DNA of 22,234 bases, from the NCBI GenBank assembly GCA_000934455.1, contig KN889606.1, forward strand, positions 5,326 through 27,559, read 5' to 3'. The notes under the pieces were generated by a model, which saw only the letters and a list, made by a program, of their open reading frames with translations, was not told the origin of the DNA and did no database searches. Below, in pieces: positions 1 through 8,953 of the stretch (its first letter is position 1; every line of letters starts with the position of its first letter). A program made the translations under genes and the position numbers. This stretch comes from Apostichopus parvimensis (Eukaryota; Echinodermata; Holothuroidea; Aspidochirotida; Stichopodidae).

Positions 1-747
1 TATCATGATAACAGCACTTTAATATATGGTATTTACTTATTATTTTATTTATCTTCGAACCACTTGGGTACGAGGAGTATGAATATCCTTGTTCTATTTA
101 TAGACAATAGGTTGGGACCTGTTTGTACTGTCAGTAAGATTGCTTTCGAAGCCAGACAATAAAGTACCACATCATAAGTAATAAGCATTAGAAATTACTG
201 GCTGCTGAGAGTACATGTTCCGGTATGTAAATATTTGTGTCATGTTCGAGGCATTATCATTCAAGCGATTCATTTTTATCTTCATGAATTGTTCAAGTCA
301 TGTTCCCTATGAGAGTTGTATCTGGAGGAGGTGGGACTTGGTCAGGGGAATAGGGAAACTTAAGTGACCTGGCAGCAGGAGGGTTGAGGTGGTTGCAATT
401 CTAAAACAGTTTACGGATTATGCAGAACTTAAACGGTGGTACTCTGCAGGAAAAAACATTCAGACTTTAGTCTTGCTATAATATCTGGAAAAAAAGATAT
501 TAAAGAGTATTCTGGAACCATCCCCCTGCAACCCATGTGTACCGACCTCTATGTTTACGTTTTATTGATAGACATGGGTAGAAATTATATTTGCACACAA
601 CTCAGAGAGACAATTTTTTGTGATCTCTACTTTGACGTCAACACTCTACAAATCCTATACTCCAGACCTTATCATGAAGAAACTCAGCATGTAGAAGGCA
701 TTTGCAAGCTGACAGTATTTTGAATGGAAAAGAGAAAAGAAATATAT

Positions 748-819
748 AGCTACAACGGGATTCGAACCAGTGACCTCTGGGCTAGAAGCCCAGCGCTCTA
801 CCAACTGAGCCATCCAGCC
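748..819 (-). tRNA. tRNA-like gene, anticodon TCT (Arg) as read, possibly a tRNA pseudogene or SINE head
   Basis: Read on the minus strand, 72 nt fold into a full cloverleaf plan: 7-nt acceptor, TG linker, D arm GCTC/GAGC, anticodon stem CTGGG/CCCAG around the loop CTTCTAG, five-base variable region and a T loop TTCGAAT. The loop gives anticodon TCT, which decodes AGA (Arg). Internal Pol III boxes are good: A box TGGCTCAGTTGG and B box GGTTCGAATCC. After the 3' end comes a T-rich stretch with TTTT runs that could terminate Pol III. Weak points are one mismatch in the T stem and a poor acceptor (one G-G mismatch and two G-T pairs). The D arm and anticodon stem look more Lys-like than Arg-like. 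This could be a decayed tRNA or a tRNA-derived element rather than a working gene. Confidence 0.55.
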
Positions 820-2529
820 CCTTTGTTGGTGGGTGATCCCCATAGAGCTCTTTCTTTGCTGGGTTATGCTGGTCAGAAGCCACAGTTACCTTGCATACTG
901 TGCAACCAGGGATCACATAATTCCCAGTTTCATCTTCGATACAACACAGAGAGTGTCAGGGAAGATAAAATTACAATTTTCAGGTCAGAAAATATAATAT
1001 CCATTCGACAAATTTAACTCTGTAATTGTCGAGTTAGAAATGAATCCCTTTAATACCGTACCGTAGCCCACGAGCAACTTTTAGGAATTTTTTAGTTTTG
1101 ATTCCCTCTCAGAAACATTTTTCTTGTCCAACATCACTTTAAATCTGACCACAACCAACGTAGAAAGACGTTCCTGTAAAATATTTCGATAGGTTTGCAA
1201 CCTGGATAAATTCCAGGTTCAAATCTTTGAGGAGACAAGACCAATTACGATGACAGATCAATAGGAAGGGTTAAGGATTAATCAGTTAATAGAATACTGT
1301 TAATTACAAGCTAGAATTCTGCTCATATTGGAAGTTGGGGGGGGGAGTGGTGGATATTATAACTTTGGTCGATGTTTGACAGAAATATTTTACCAGAGCT
1401 ATTTACAATTTTATCAGCACTATTGTGCTGGATTACCATGGCTGCTTTTGCTTTTCGTGTGTGTATGTGAACTTGTGAAGGTGTGTTTTTTGTTTGTTAA
1501 TACTAATATTTAGCAGTTGAAAAACCATAAAACTTGCTTTAAACCACTCACAGGATGATTTCCTCATAAAATAATTCTACAAAAGTATGACATCATAGAA
1601 AGGTCGATATTGCAAACGAAAATCCGTGGACCAGCATTTTCACATGTTTTTTTTTTTATAACTTTGTTTTGATAACCTGCCTTACTGATTCCAAGGATTA
1701 ATTGCTTGTCAATTGCTTCAAAATGACGTCATGTAAAGTGGAACGAAAGGTTACAGAGTCTGATCATGGGAGATTCCAAAATATTGCAATAATTAAATGA
1801 TGACTTCACATCCTGAGACATAAACAAATACATCTTTCCCAATATAGACAACAAAACCAGAGCATAAACTGATTTTCTTGCTCCCGAGGTTTACTTCCTT
1901 CTTAACGTGTCCTAGTTTGACAACGTACTTGATCAAATAATGTAAACAAACGGAGCAGGATTTTAACATGTTTGTAACATTTGATAATTGCTTAGTCGAC
2001 CTTTTAGATCAACAATAACAAGCAAACCACATCGACAGGATATTAAAAGATTAATAAGTTTCATGATTTCCATTGACGCAGAGTTCTATTTCGCAGTCAA
2101 TGGGTATTCGTTTTCACCACGAAATTGAATCTACTGAATATTCAAGAGGTCCTGTTGTCTGATCAGATTACGATCTAGATTTTCAAGAAAATACATAAAT
2201 TTGTCGTCTTATTTTTTACTAGCACATGTCTTTCTTTTTTCTTTTTTTTCTTTTTGCTGTAAAGATCGTTATGTGATCGCTCGGTAAAGAGAATTGTCAA
2301 CATTTGTGTATGCATTCTGATACATGTAGAGTCTAACACAACTCTATACCAAAAGTATGGATCGCAACCCCAAAATGTGTTACCAAGCTTCTAAAGTGGG
2401 TTGAAAGGACCAGGTAGTGAGGGGGGAGGAAACAAATATAAACAAAACTGATCAGTGTATGGTTTCTGGTGAAATATTGATGAAAGACCCCCCCCCCGCC
2501 CCTCCCAGTCACATGGTGATTTGTGTCAA

Positions 2530-3053
2530 ATGATTTGATAAATATGTTTGTGCTGTTGTTGTTTACAATTAACTTTCAGTCAATCTGCTGTCAACTCCCA
2601 ATCAAGTCAGTAGATGTGCGGCTCGCATTCTCGAATCACCGGGGGCGGGGGGTGGGGGGGTATGCATTGGGTAACTTTAGGCCTTAGAAATTTATGGATC
2701 GTGACTAGCCTAGGGTCGCAAAGGAATCGGGTATCTACGCAACCTGCTCTTAGCATGGTAATCATGTCACAACTCAAAAACCAGTTTACCAAATCCTTAC
2801 CACATATGTCAAGCTGGGTAACAGAAGCAAAGCAAATCAGTAAACAAAGTTCCTGGTGAAAACATGTCCAACATTAGTTTCCCCCACCCCAAAGATTTGA
2901 TAAATCAGTGTGTGTCTGGTAATGTTGTTTACTAACTTTCAGTCAATTGGCAATCAATTTCAAGAAAATCAAGCTAATGTGACGGTTATTCTTCAACTCC
3001 CCAGGGAGTGGGTATAGTCAGCGATTTAAGGCCTTAGAAATCCTATGGATTAC
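2530..3053. repeat. diverged tandem duplication, offset about 350-362 bp
   Basis: Two blocks share an ordered series of matches: GATTTGATAAAT at 2532 and 2894, then a GTTGTTTAC and AACTTTCAGTCAAT string, then GGCCTTAGAAAT followed by TATGGAT near 2680 and 3030. The spacing of anchors shifts from 362 to 350, so indels have accumulated. Unit 1 carries a G-rich insert (2640-2660) where unit 2 has only CCCCAGGGAGTGGG. No protein or element family is recognised. Confidence 0.7.
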
Positions 3054-3323
3054 AGATAAATAACAGCTTCTAATATTGGCTAATGCTGAAAGTGATATCA
3101 TTTAACACAATATTGTAGTCACTTGGAGTTTTCTCAGGTGTTTTCTTACAAACACAAAAAGATTTTTCTTTACATTGTGTGGGAAGTGGTTTTATCCTAT
3201 TTGGATCACTATCATATTAGGTTGAGTTTATCTGACATTGTACCTCCGGTAACTTTACACTGAAAGTGTCATTTGATTGAAATCTGAGTCTAGTTCTCTT
3301 TTTTAAAATATTTTTTATATACT

Positions 3324-3369
3324 TGCGTTTTAGTTTTTAGTATCGTTTAGTACGGGTGTGTTTCTCATA
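3324..3369 (+). repeat. 46-bp direct repeat, left copy
   Basis: It matches 3737-3782 at 45 of 46 positions by eye (a single C/T difference near the 3' end). Core motifs are GCGTTTTAG, TATCGTTTAG and TACGGGTGTG. The right copy leads into a retroelement-like 3' tail at 3875-3944, so the repeat may be part of that element's 3' untranslated region. The two copies bracket 367 bp that includes three hairpins. It is too long for an ordinary target-site duplication of a DNA transposon. Confidence 0.9.
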
Positions 3370-3418
3370 CTTATTTATATTTAATTCATAAATGCCTAAG
3401 CCAACTTTCTGTATACTG

Positions 3419-3650
3419 GACCAGTCTCGAATGCGATTCGAGACTGGTCGAGCGTTTAGAGAGGAGAATTGCTTCAGGATCGAAATGTAAGACAAACACT
3501 GGTTTGTTGCCGTGGCAATCATGAAGTCATAATTAAAAGAAATGAAGACTGATGACGTCATCGAGAAGGGCAGCGGACCTCGGCTATCGCCTCGGTCCGC
3601 TCAGCCTCCTCGATGACGTCATCATCGGTCTCAAATCAAATTTAAGACCG
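3419..3650. repeat. three-hairpin foldback segment (possible non-autonomous foldback/MITE-like element)
   Basis: Hairpin 1 (3419-3449) has perfect 14-bp arms and a 3-nt loop. Hairpin 2 (3550-3624) has perfect 16-bp outer arms containing the palindrome TGACGTCA, then an internal loop, then inner arms AGCGGACC/GGTCCGCT. Hairpin 3 (3626-3650) has 11-bp arms with one mismatch and a CAA loop. Hairpins 1 and 3 resemble each other (both built on GGTCTC or AGTCTC followed by AAT), so they may be related terminal structures. No transposase frame is present. The segment lies between the 46-bp direct repeats. This pattern fits a foldback or MITE-type element, but no family is recognised. Confidence 0.65.
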
Positions 3651-3736
3651 GTTCCCCTCGTATTTATCCCCTAAACATAGACTATGATTTAATCTATTTT
3701 ACTATTTACATACTTCTGAAATTGTTTTGGATTATA

Positions 3737-3782
3737 TGCGTTTTAGTTTTTAGTATCGTTTAGTACGGGTGTGTTTTTCATA
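3737..3782 (+). repeat. 46-bp direct repeat, right copy
   Basis: Partner of 3324-3369 at an offset of 413 bp. It is followed without a break by T-rich sequence and then the retroelement tail, so this is likely the native position and the left copy the duplicated one. Confidence 0.9.
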
Positions 3783-3874
3783 TTGTTGCTTTTGGCTTTT
3801 ACCTTTTTTTTTTGCCTTATTGGTTCTATATTTAATATTTTGGGTTTTGTTACTATTTGTTTCTAGGTTTTACA

Positions 3875-3944
3875 TCTGTAAAGCGCTTTGAGCAGCTTTG
3901 CTGATTATGCGCTATATAAATTTTACTTATTATTATTATTATTA
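3875..3944 (+). mobile_element. retroelement 3' tail with (TTA)n end
   Basis: The sequence has TGTAAAGCGCTTTGAG, a short spacer, GCGCTATATAAA, and then a TTATTATTA run. The same ordered parts appear at 15820-15885 (plus) and, as the reverse complement, at the low-coordinate end of the SINE at 16534-16833. Such a conserved 3' end with a short microsatellite tail is typical of LINEs of the L2/CR1 kind and their SINE partners. The upstream 3740-3870 T-rich sequence is probably its 3' untranslated region. No reverse transcriptase frame is present, so it is a 5'-truncated copy. Confidence 0.75.
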
Positions 3945-4140
3945 CTGGCTGCCCCTGACACAACTTTAGTAAAACCACAATATTCCCCAAAGGGAATCAA
4001 GTTTTCCTCAGGCACTGTGTCAAAAGGAACAGCTGAAGCAGCTGCAAGCTCCTGCACAGCTAGGCTGCATCAATATCCGACAACAGGGATTATCTCTGCA
4101 GACATGCAGCATTACGTATTGTTTGAGACTGTGGAGCACG

Positions 4141-4515
4141 ATCGATTATGTCCTACGCAGCCTGGCTGCAGAAAGCTGCAGCCCCCTCAGCGTCCTACTT
4201 TTGACACAGCTCCTAAGAAAGGTACCTTTGTCCTACACAGCCAGGCTGCATGAAGCTGCAGCCCCCTCAGCATCCTATGTTTGACACAGTACCTAAGAAA
4301 TGTTCCTATTTCCTACACAGCCAGGCTGCATGAAGCTGCAGCCCCCTCAGCATCCTACTTTTGACACAATTCATGAGAAATGTTATGTCCTATGCAGCCA
4401 GGCTGCATAAAGCTGCAGCCCCCTCAGCATCCTACTTTTGACACAATTCATGAGAAATGTTATGTCCTATGCAGCCAGGCTGCATAAAGCTGCAGCCCTC
4501 TCACCATCCTCCATT
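4141..4515. repeat. minisatellite, 77-80 bp unit, five copies
   Basis: The motif AGCTGCAGCC recurs at 4174, 4254, 4334, 4411 and 4488, giving spacings of 80, 80, 77 and 77. Each unit contains a small inverted repeat GCAGCC-A-GGCTGC, the palindrome GCTGCAGC, a CCCCTCAGCATCCTA block and a TTTGACACA block. A decayed copy may begin near 4050. The open frame that runs in from the plus strand over 3888-4253 is made of the retroelement tail plus this array and should not be taken for a gene. Confidence 0.9.
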
Positions 4516-4648
4516 TGAACGGAACCTTGGATATTGGGGAGGAGTTGTCCATCACAAAACATCTCTGACAGTTAAAGCCAAAAGGTAATTAATGGTTGTG
4601 GTTTGCTACTGGTTATGCTTCGAGAGGTTGAACTGAAACGATACTTAC

Positions 4649-4808
4649 GTCCTTATCGATATTGAGGGCGGTCTTGATCCCGTTCTTCAGCTCTAAGAGT
4701 TTCCTCCTCTCCTCATCTTGGTCGGTCTTGATCTTGGAGATTTGAGAGGACAGCTCGTCGACGTACGACTTAAAGTTTTCTATCGTATTCGAACCTTCCT
4801 TGAAATAC
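4649..4808 (-). CDS. ASAP: ASAP-family ArfGAP, exon 5 of the visible set (C-terminal BAR helix)
   Basis: The 160-bp exon is read from an acceptor (TTTCCCAG) to a strong donor (GAC then GTAAGTAT). Its first base completes an Arg codon begun by the exon at 6516-6601, and 53 full codons follow in phase. The peptide starts YFKEGSNTIENFKSYVDEL, includes KTDQDEERRKL and ends NIDKD. This matches the last BAR helix of ASAP1/ASAP2, where an FFQDG start, a KQTQDEEKKQL stretch and an LDQK end occur in the same order. In the family the BAR domain dimerises and binds curved membrane, and acts in cis with the PH-ArfGAP part to control GTP hydrolysis on Arf at focal adhesions and endosomes. The PH exon should come next, at lower coordinates, but was not found. 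The open frame extends past both splice sites by chance. The identification as ASAP is firm; ASAP1 versus ASAP2 cannot be decided, and invertebrates commonly have one gene. Confidence 0.95.
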
Positions 4809-4913
4809 CTGGGAAAGAAGGCAGAACATTTCAATTGATTTTTCGTCGCAAGAGATGGAAATGTGTTCTCGTTGGCCCGTCAGTTGGTCTGTGGATGGGT
4901 TCACTCTTTGGTC

Positions 4914-4925
4914 GGGGGGGGGGGG
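4914..4925 (+). repeat. poly-G run (12 G)
   Basis: An uninterrupted run of twelve G lies about 105 bp upstream of the acceptor of BAR exon 5, so the pre-mRNA would carry poly-C there. Length in the assembly is uncertain for such runs. Confidence 0.85.
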
Positions 4926-6100
4926 CAACGTAGCGTCGCCAGCGATGTTGTTTGATACGGACACTTATACCTGTAAATAAGTTGGTATTAAAGGCAATAT
5001 ATAAGGCTACTGAAACTATACTGAACTTAATACACTTCCTTGGCAACCATTGTTATACAGCACAATGGGCACTGTTTCAGTCCTTTTTTAACCTCTAAAA
5101 TTTATGAGACAATCTGCCAGTTTTAAGAGGATTTTATTGATAAAAAAAATATTCCACACTGCAAGTGGAAAACCCAATATCTTGCCACTAAGTCAAGATA
5201 TGGTTGATTGGATGTAACCTACGTTTGATTGGCTAAATTTCAACTACTCCAGAAAGTTGTATCACAGTAGGGGGTCTGTGATGTCATCTGGGAAAATGCT
5301 CTACAAAAGCTTTACTAAAGGTTTTTCAAAGTCCTTTCCTTGATTTATCCTTGAAATGTTGGAATGTTTGTCTGCTGTCAAAAGTGATCTGTATTTAGAG
5401 TTTCATCAAAATGTACCTTTTCTTGTAGAAATAAAACTGTTTGTGGGCAAATGATTGACAAATATAAAGAAAAACAAAGACATTTTCAGCTAAAGTGCCC
5501 TGATGACATCATCCATTCAGCTGTTGCCAGATGCATATACAGAAAATTTGAAAATCCATACCTTAGTGACAAAAATGCTCTAAGCGATGTTTTTGTTTTT
5601 AATCCTTAAGATTCAGAATATTATCCAGCAATTTGCAAAAGCCATTAACTTCAGCCACAAGACAATCCTTTTTTGAAGTGGACCCCAGACAAAGCTCAGT
5701 GTCAAAATGATCAGCTTTTCATGAGATGGTGGTAGCCTATCATCATGAGAATGGAAAGCCTAGTCGAACTGATATAATGGAGACTCTCCAGTTGCAAACA
5801 AAATCAATAGAGGGCGCTGTCTCATTTAGTCCCACAAAACTTGACGAAAGCTGTTGCTTTTAAGTTTTAGTGACATCTATATGGCATCACCAGCAGTTCA
5901 TCTCCACAACTTCCTTCGTTTGTAGTTAATGCAGAAGAGATTGTTTGAAACATTGGTCAGTATTTTCCAAGATGGATCAACTGTTTCGATTGCCCTAACT
6001 TGTTTTTTTTTCTACAGTAGGTTTCTTTTCGTTCGGCGAGACTGCACGAACGGAACTTTGAGTCCCTCATCCAACTGGTCTGGATACGGCTGTGTTTGTG

Positions 6101-6160
6101 TTGCTTGTGGGCGCGTTCGGGTTGCTTGTGGGCGTGTTCGGGTTGCTTGTGGGCGTGTTA
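6101..6160 (+). repeat. 21-bp tandem repeat, three copies
   Basis: The units TTGCTTGTGGGCGYGTTCGGG start at 6101, 6122 and 6143; the last is cut short. The period is a multiple of three, so both strands show repetitive open frames that are not genes. It is GC-rich against an AT-rich background. Confidence 0.9.
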
Positions 6161-6420
6161 TTTTGATTTTGGGGATTTGTAAACAGTACAGATCACGCAC
6201 ACATTAGGATCTCTATGATATTATTTAACGGTGAATTCGGATAAACCATGGAAACCCTCCCGTATGAGGAGGCCAGACTAAGATTTGGCAAGGAGCCAAG
6301 CCTTGGTTGAATCCATAAACACTGAATTTGTACGGCTGGTACTATGACCAAATCAACTGACTAGCTTGTAAACTTCAGAAGATTATTCCAGATGTGTGAC
6401 AAAAAATGGATAAAAACAAA

Positions 6421-6456
6421 TATATGTATATATATATATATATATACGTATATATA
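6421..6456. repeat. TA-rich microsatellite
   Basis: Alternating TA is interrupted by TATATG and TACG. It sits 60 bp beyond the donor of BAR exon 4 on the minus strand. Confidence 0.9.
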
Positions 6457-6515
6457 AGTGCATTTATTCTGGGTGCAAAACTTTAGACAAGAGAGAAAGA
6501 TGAAAATGAAATTAC

Positions 6516-6601
6516 CTTTCTTTAGCTCGGAAATACTCTACTAGGTGTTGGATCATCTCTGCTCCTTTCTTGGATTTGATTTCATTAACTTTAATTAGGT
6601 A
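6516..6601 (-). CDS. ASAP: ASAP-family ArfGAP, exon 4 of the visible set (BAR domain)
   Basis: The 86-bp exon lies between acceptor TTATTTTCAG and donor AAAG/GTAATTTC. It opens in phase 0 directly after the Glu codon ending exon 3, gives 28 codons, and leaves two bases (AG) that join the first G of exon 5 to make Arg. The peptide YLIKVNEIKSKKGAEMIQHL is close to the ASAP1/2 segment that starts YLIKVNEIK and continues with a KKG turn and a LLQNL-type helix. VEYFRAKE follows and joins into the last BAR helix. The start of this exon is fixed by the splice acceptor, not by an ATG. The acceptor's pyrimidine tract is built from an 18-bp tandem repeat (6610-6658). Confidence 0.95.
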
Positions 6602-6609
6602 CTGAAAAT

Positions 6610-6658
6610 AAAAGAACAATAGAAAGTAAAAGAACAATAGAAAACAAAAGAACAATAG
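6610..6658 (-). repeat. 18-bp tandem repeat forming the pyrimidine tract of an acceptor
   Basis: AAAAGAACAATAG occurs at 6610, 6628 and 6646 with an exact 18-bp period. Read on the transcribed minus strand the unit is CTATTGTTCTTTT, and the last copy runs into TATTTTCAG, the acceptor of BAR exon 4. The array therefore supplies three copies of a pyrimidine-rich element at a splice site. Confidence 0.9.
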
Positions 6659-8308
6659 ACAAAAAAAAGGAAAAATATAAAGACTTACAAAATGACAACA
6701 AAAAGAAAGTTACTCAGAATCTTTTCTACAAGATTGAAAAAGTTGGTTTTTCCAGCTAAATAAGAAAGCAAAATAGCCTGAAATTTATTTCCCTGTTTTC
6801 TCTTGGTATCTGATCAACCCATTAATTCATTAACTGGATCCAAACCTTAATTGTCTTCCAGATTAATTATTACTTAATTTGGCTTGCTTATATTATTGAA
6901 GTAATCCTAAGTTAATACAGCAGAATACAAGTTAATAACAACAGACAGTTATTACTAGAAAACCCTTCAAAAATTTTGGAGAGCAAAAAAAAAAAAAAAC
7001 TTCCTAATTTCGTTTGGTACGATCCAAATCTTTTCAGAAATTTCATCTCCAAATAACTACCTTTGAAGTTTGTTGTAAAATATTTTGCATGTTTCATAAC
7101 CAGACCAAATAGCTGCAGATGATTGTAAATGTAAAATTCTGGGTGACAAGTTTTAAAACATCACTGATAAAAGAAATATCATTTCTAGTACAACGAAAGG
7201 TTTGCGAACTTGACTGCACTAATTCACTGTATTCACATATCAAATAAGAGAATAATGACAGACTATACAACAGCTTAGAAAATCGTCAAATTAGCAATTC
7301 CTTGCTGTTTTCTTTTGATATTCCCCTTCCTGTTTTGGGGTTTTGTTTATTTCCCAAGGACTCTTAAACAAACATTGTCTGACTAGACTGGACGGCAAAA
7401 GTAATCGGATTTCAACAGATCTCGCTGTTAAATCATAACTCAAGATGTCAGCTACTGAGGAATTACCAATTGTCACCGACAGAGCCTTCCAAGTAAAACT
7501 CCGAATTATGAAACAATTTTCAATTTTTACATTCTTCTGTAATCCCAAAAGGTTTCTACATTTTCATGTGATTGAATACAAAAACTTATTAGAAGTGATT
7601 CACAAAGGTTAGGAACAAATTAAACTTTAAACAAACTGTCTGGAATTTCCCCTCGGTTTATTTCTCCTGATGTCGGACACCTCCTGCACTGTGCAAACAG
7701 TCGATTGTGTTTAGGACTTTACGGGGAATTCATTTTACCCAGTATTGCCAAGCCGAAAAATTACACAATGCGTAAGGTTGCTATGTACACAGATGCAATG
7801 CTGTTTAGCAGTTTCTGTATACAGAAGAATACTACTTTCAGTACTTTGTGAAAACAAAAATTCATAAACTTGCGAAATACTTTACAAAAATTTTAAACAT
7901 TGAATTGATTCCCTGCCTTATTAATGTATTTTTTCATCCAACCAGGCAAAGACACTACTCTACCAAAGGATATGATTTCAATTTCAAATTTTGTGTAGCA
8001 AGTTTCGACACACTCTTATGTTTTGTCTCTGTAATTAAAATGCTATGCTGTGTACAAAACACCTTGCTATATATCTTTGGCCAGCAAATTGTGCATACCA
8101 GTTTGCAGTGGAATGCACTGGATAAATAATAGTATTAAGTTGGTTTCTTGTTTGTTCGATACTGTCATATCAGACATTTAATAGCCCAAATTCAAAAAAG
8201 TTGCTTTTCCATCAACACAAATATCATCAATTACCCACAGGCACTCTTGGGCCTAACATACCTTTTATAGCATATACTTCCAGCCTAGCCTGTTTGTATG
8301 TATGTGTA

Positions 8309-8424
8309 TATATATAATTGAAATTGAGTGAGTTGGAAAATCCAGAACAGTAAAAAACTTCCAGCCTCCACTGGGATTCGAAACCGGCCTCCCGCTTTAT
8401 CAGAATTGGGGCAGAAGCTATAGA
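8309..8424 (-). mobile_element. tRNA-derived SINE, family 1, copy with diverged 5' end
   Basis: Read on the minus strand it has AAAGCGGGAGGCC, a B box (GGTTTCGAATCCC), GTGGAGGCTGGAAG, a T-run, ACTGTTCTGGATTTT and CAATTATATATATA. This matches the copies at 12945, 21765 and 22106 from the anticodon arm onward. The 5' third, with the A box and D arm, differs from the others, so it is either a different subfamily or decayed. Confidence 0.85.
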
Positions 8425-8769
8425 TGAACCTTGGCCCCCTCTAATTTGCATACATGAATCAGGGCAGAGGATATTATCATACACTTTATGATATATACTT
8501 GATACTGCACACTATTAACCTGAGGGCATCTGGTACAATAACTGCGATCATTATTTTATTCTAGTATTAAACCAAACAACAAAATCATTGTTTGAAGTAG
8601 GAAACTGTTTCCTTGCGTGTGGCTTTTGTGTACTAAACATAGCGGCAATCAAAACACATTAATATCTTCTTCTACTCTGACAGATGACTTTAGACTTCAT
8701 ATCGACCTAAAAACTTGCCCCTCTTGAATGAAGAAACGACACTTTTTAATGGACAAAGCTTTGGAGCCG

Positions 8770-8828
8770 TGTGTATGCTGTCTGTATGCTGTCTGTATGT
8801 GTATGCTGTATGCTGTATGCTGTCTGTA
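8770..8828 (+). repeat. simple repeat of TGTATGC/TGTCTG units
   Basis: The run alternates TGTATGCTG, TCTGTATGCTG and TGTATGCTG units with no fixed period, typical of a slippage-generated tract. Confidence 0.8.
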
Positions 8829-8953
8829 ATGATTTTAATGCCATCAGGCAGTTGAGGAAGGAAATTTGACAGGAAAGGTATAAATGGGCCGTAACAACCG
8901 ATGAAAAAAATAATGCAAAATGACAGAAGCCCTGAAAGCAGTTTAGGCTAGCA

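Larger units (their letters stand above)
1..4648 (-). other. intronic or downstream sequence, no coding exon recognised
   Basis: This stretch lies beyond the donor of the last visible ASAP-like exon, so on the minus strand it should be the intron leading to the PH-domain exons. I looked for sequence resembling the family's PH start and found none. Open frames here are short, unsupported by splice sites, or fall on repeats. It holds a tRNA-like element, a diverged duplication, a hairpin cluster, a retroelement tail and a minisatellite, listed separately. Roughly 1020-2490 shows only AT-rich unique-looking DNA with homopolymer runs. Confidence 0.6.
4809..6515 (-). other. intron between BAR exons 4 and 5 (1707 bp)
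   Basis: It is bounded by GTAATTTC on the donor side and TTTCCCAG on the acceptor side. It contains a 12-G run (4914-4925), a possible hairpin near 5180-5204 (ATATCTTG / CAAGATAT), the 21-bp array at 6101-6160 and the TA run at 6421-6456. No other exon was recognised. Confidence 0.85.

Noticed and set aside
655-843. Minus-strand frame containing GWMAQLVERW.
   Set aside because: It is the translation of the tRNA-like sequence at 748-819.
1199-1219. 7-bp hairpin AACCTGG / CCAGGTT followed by a B-box-like GGTTCAAATCT.
   Set aside because: No A box or other tRNA arms line up, so it is not a tRNA; a 7-bp hairpin is common by chance.
3888-4253. 121-codon plus-strand frame.
   Set aside because: It is made of a retroelement tail, a TTA microsatellite and the 80-bp minisatellite.
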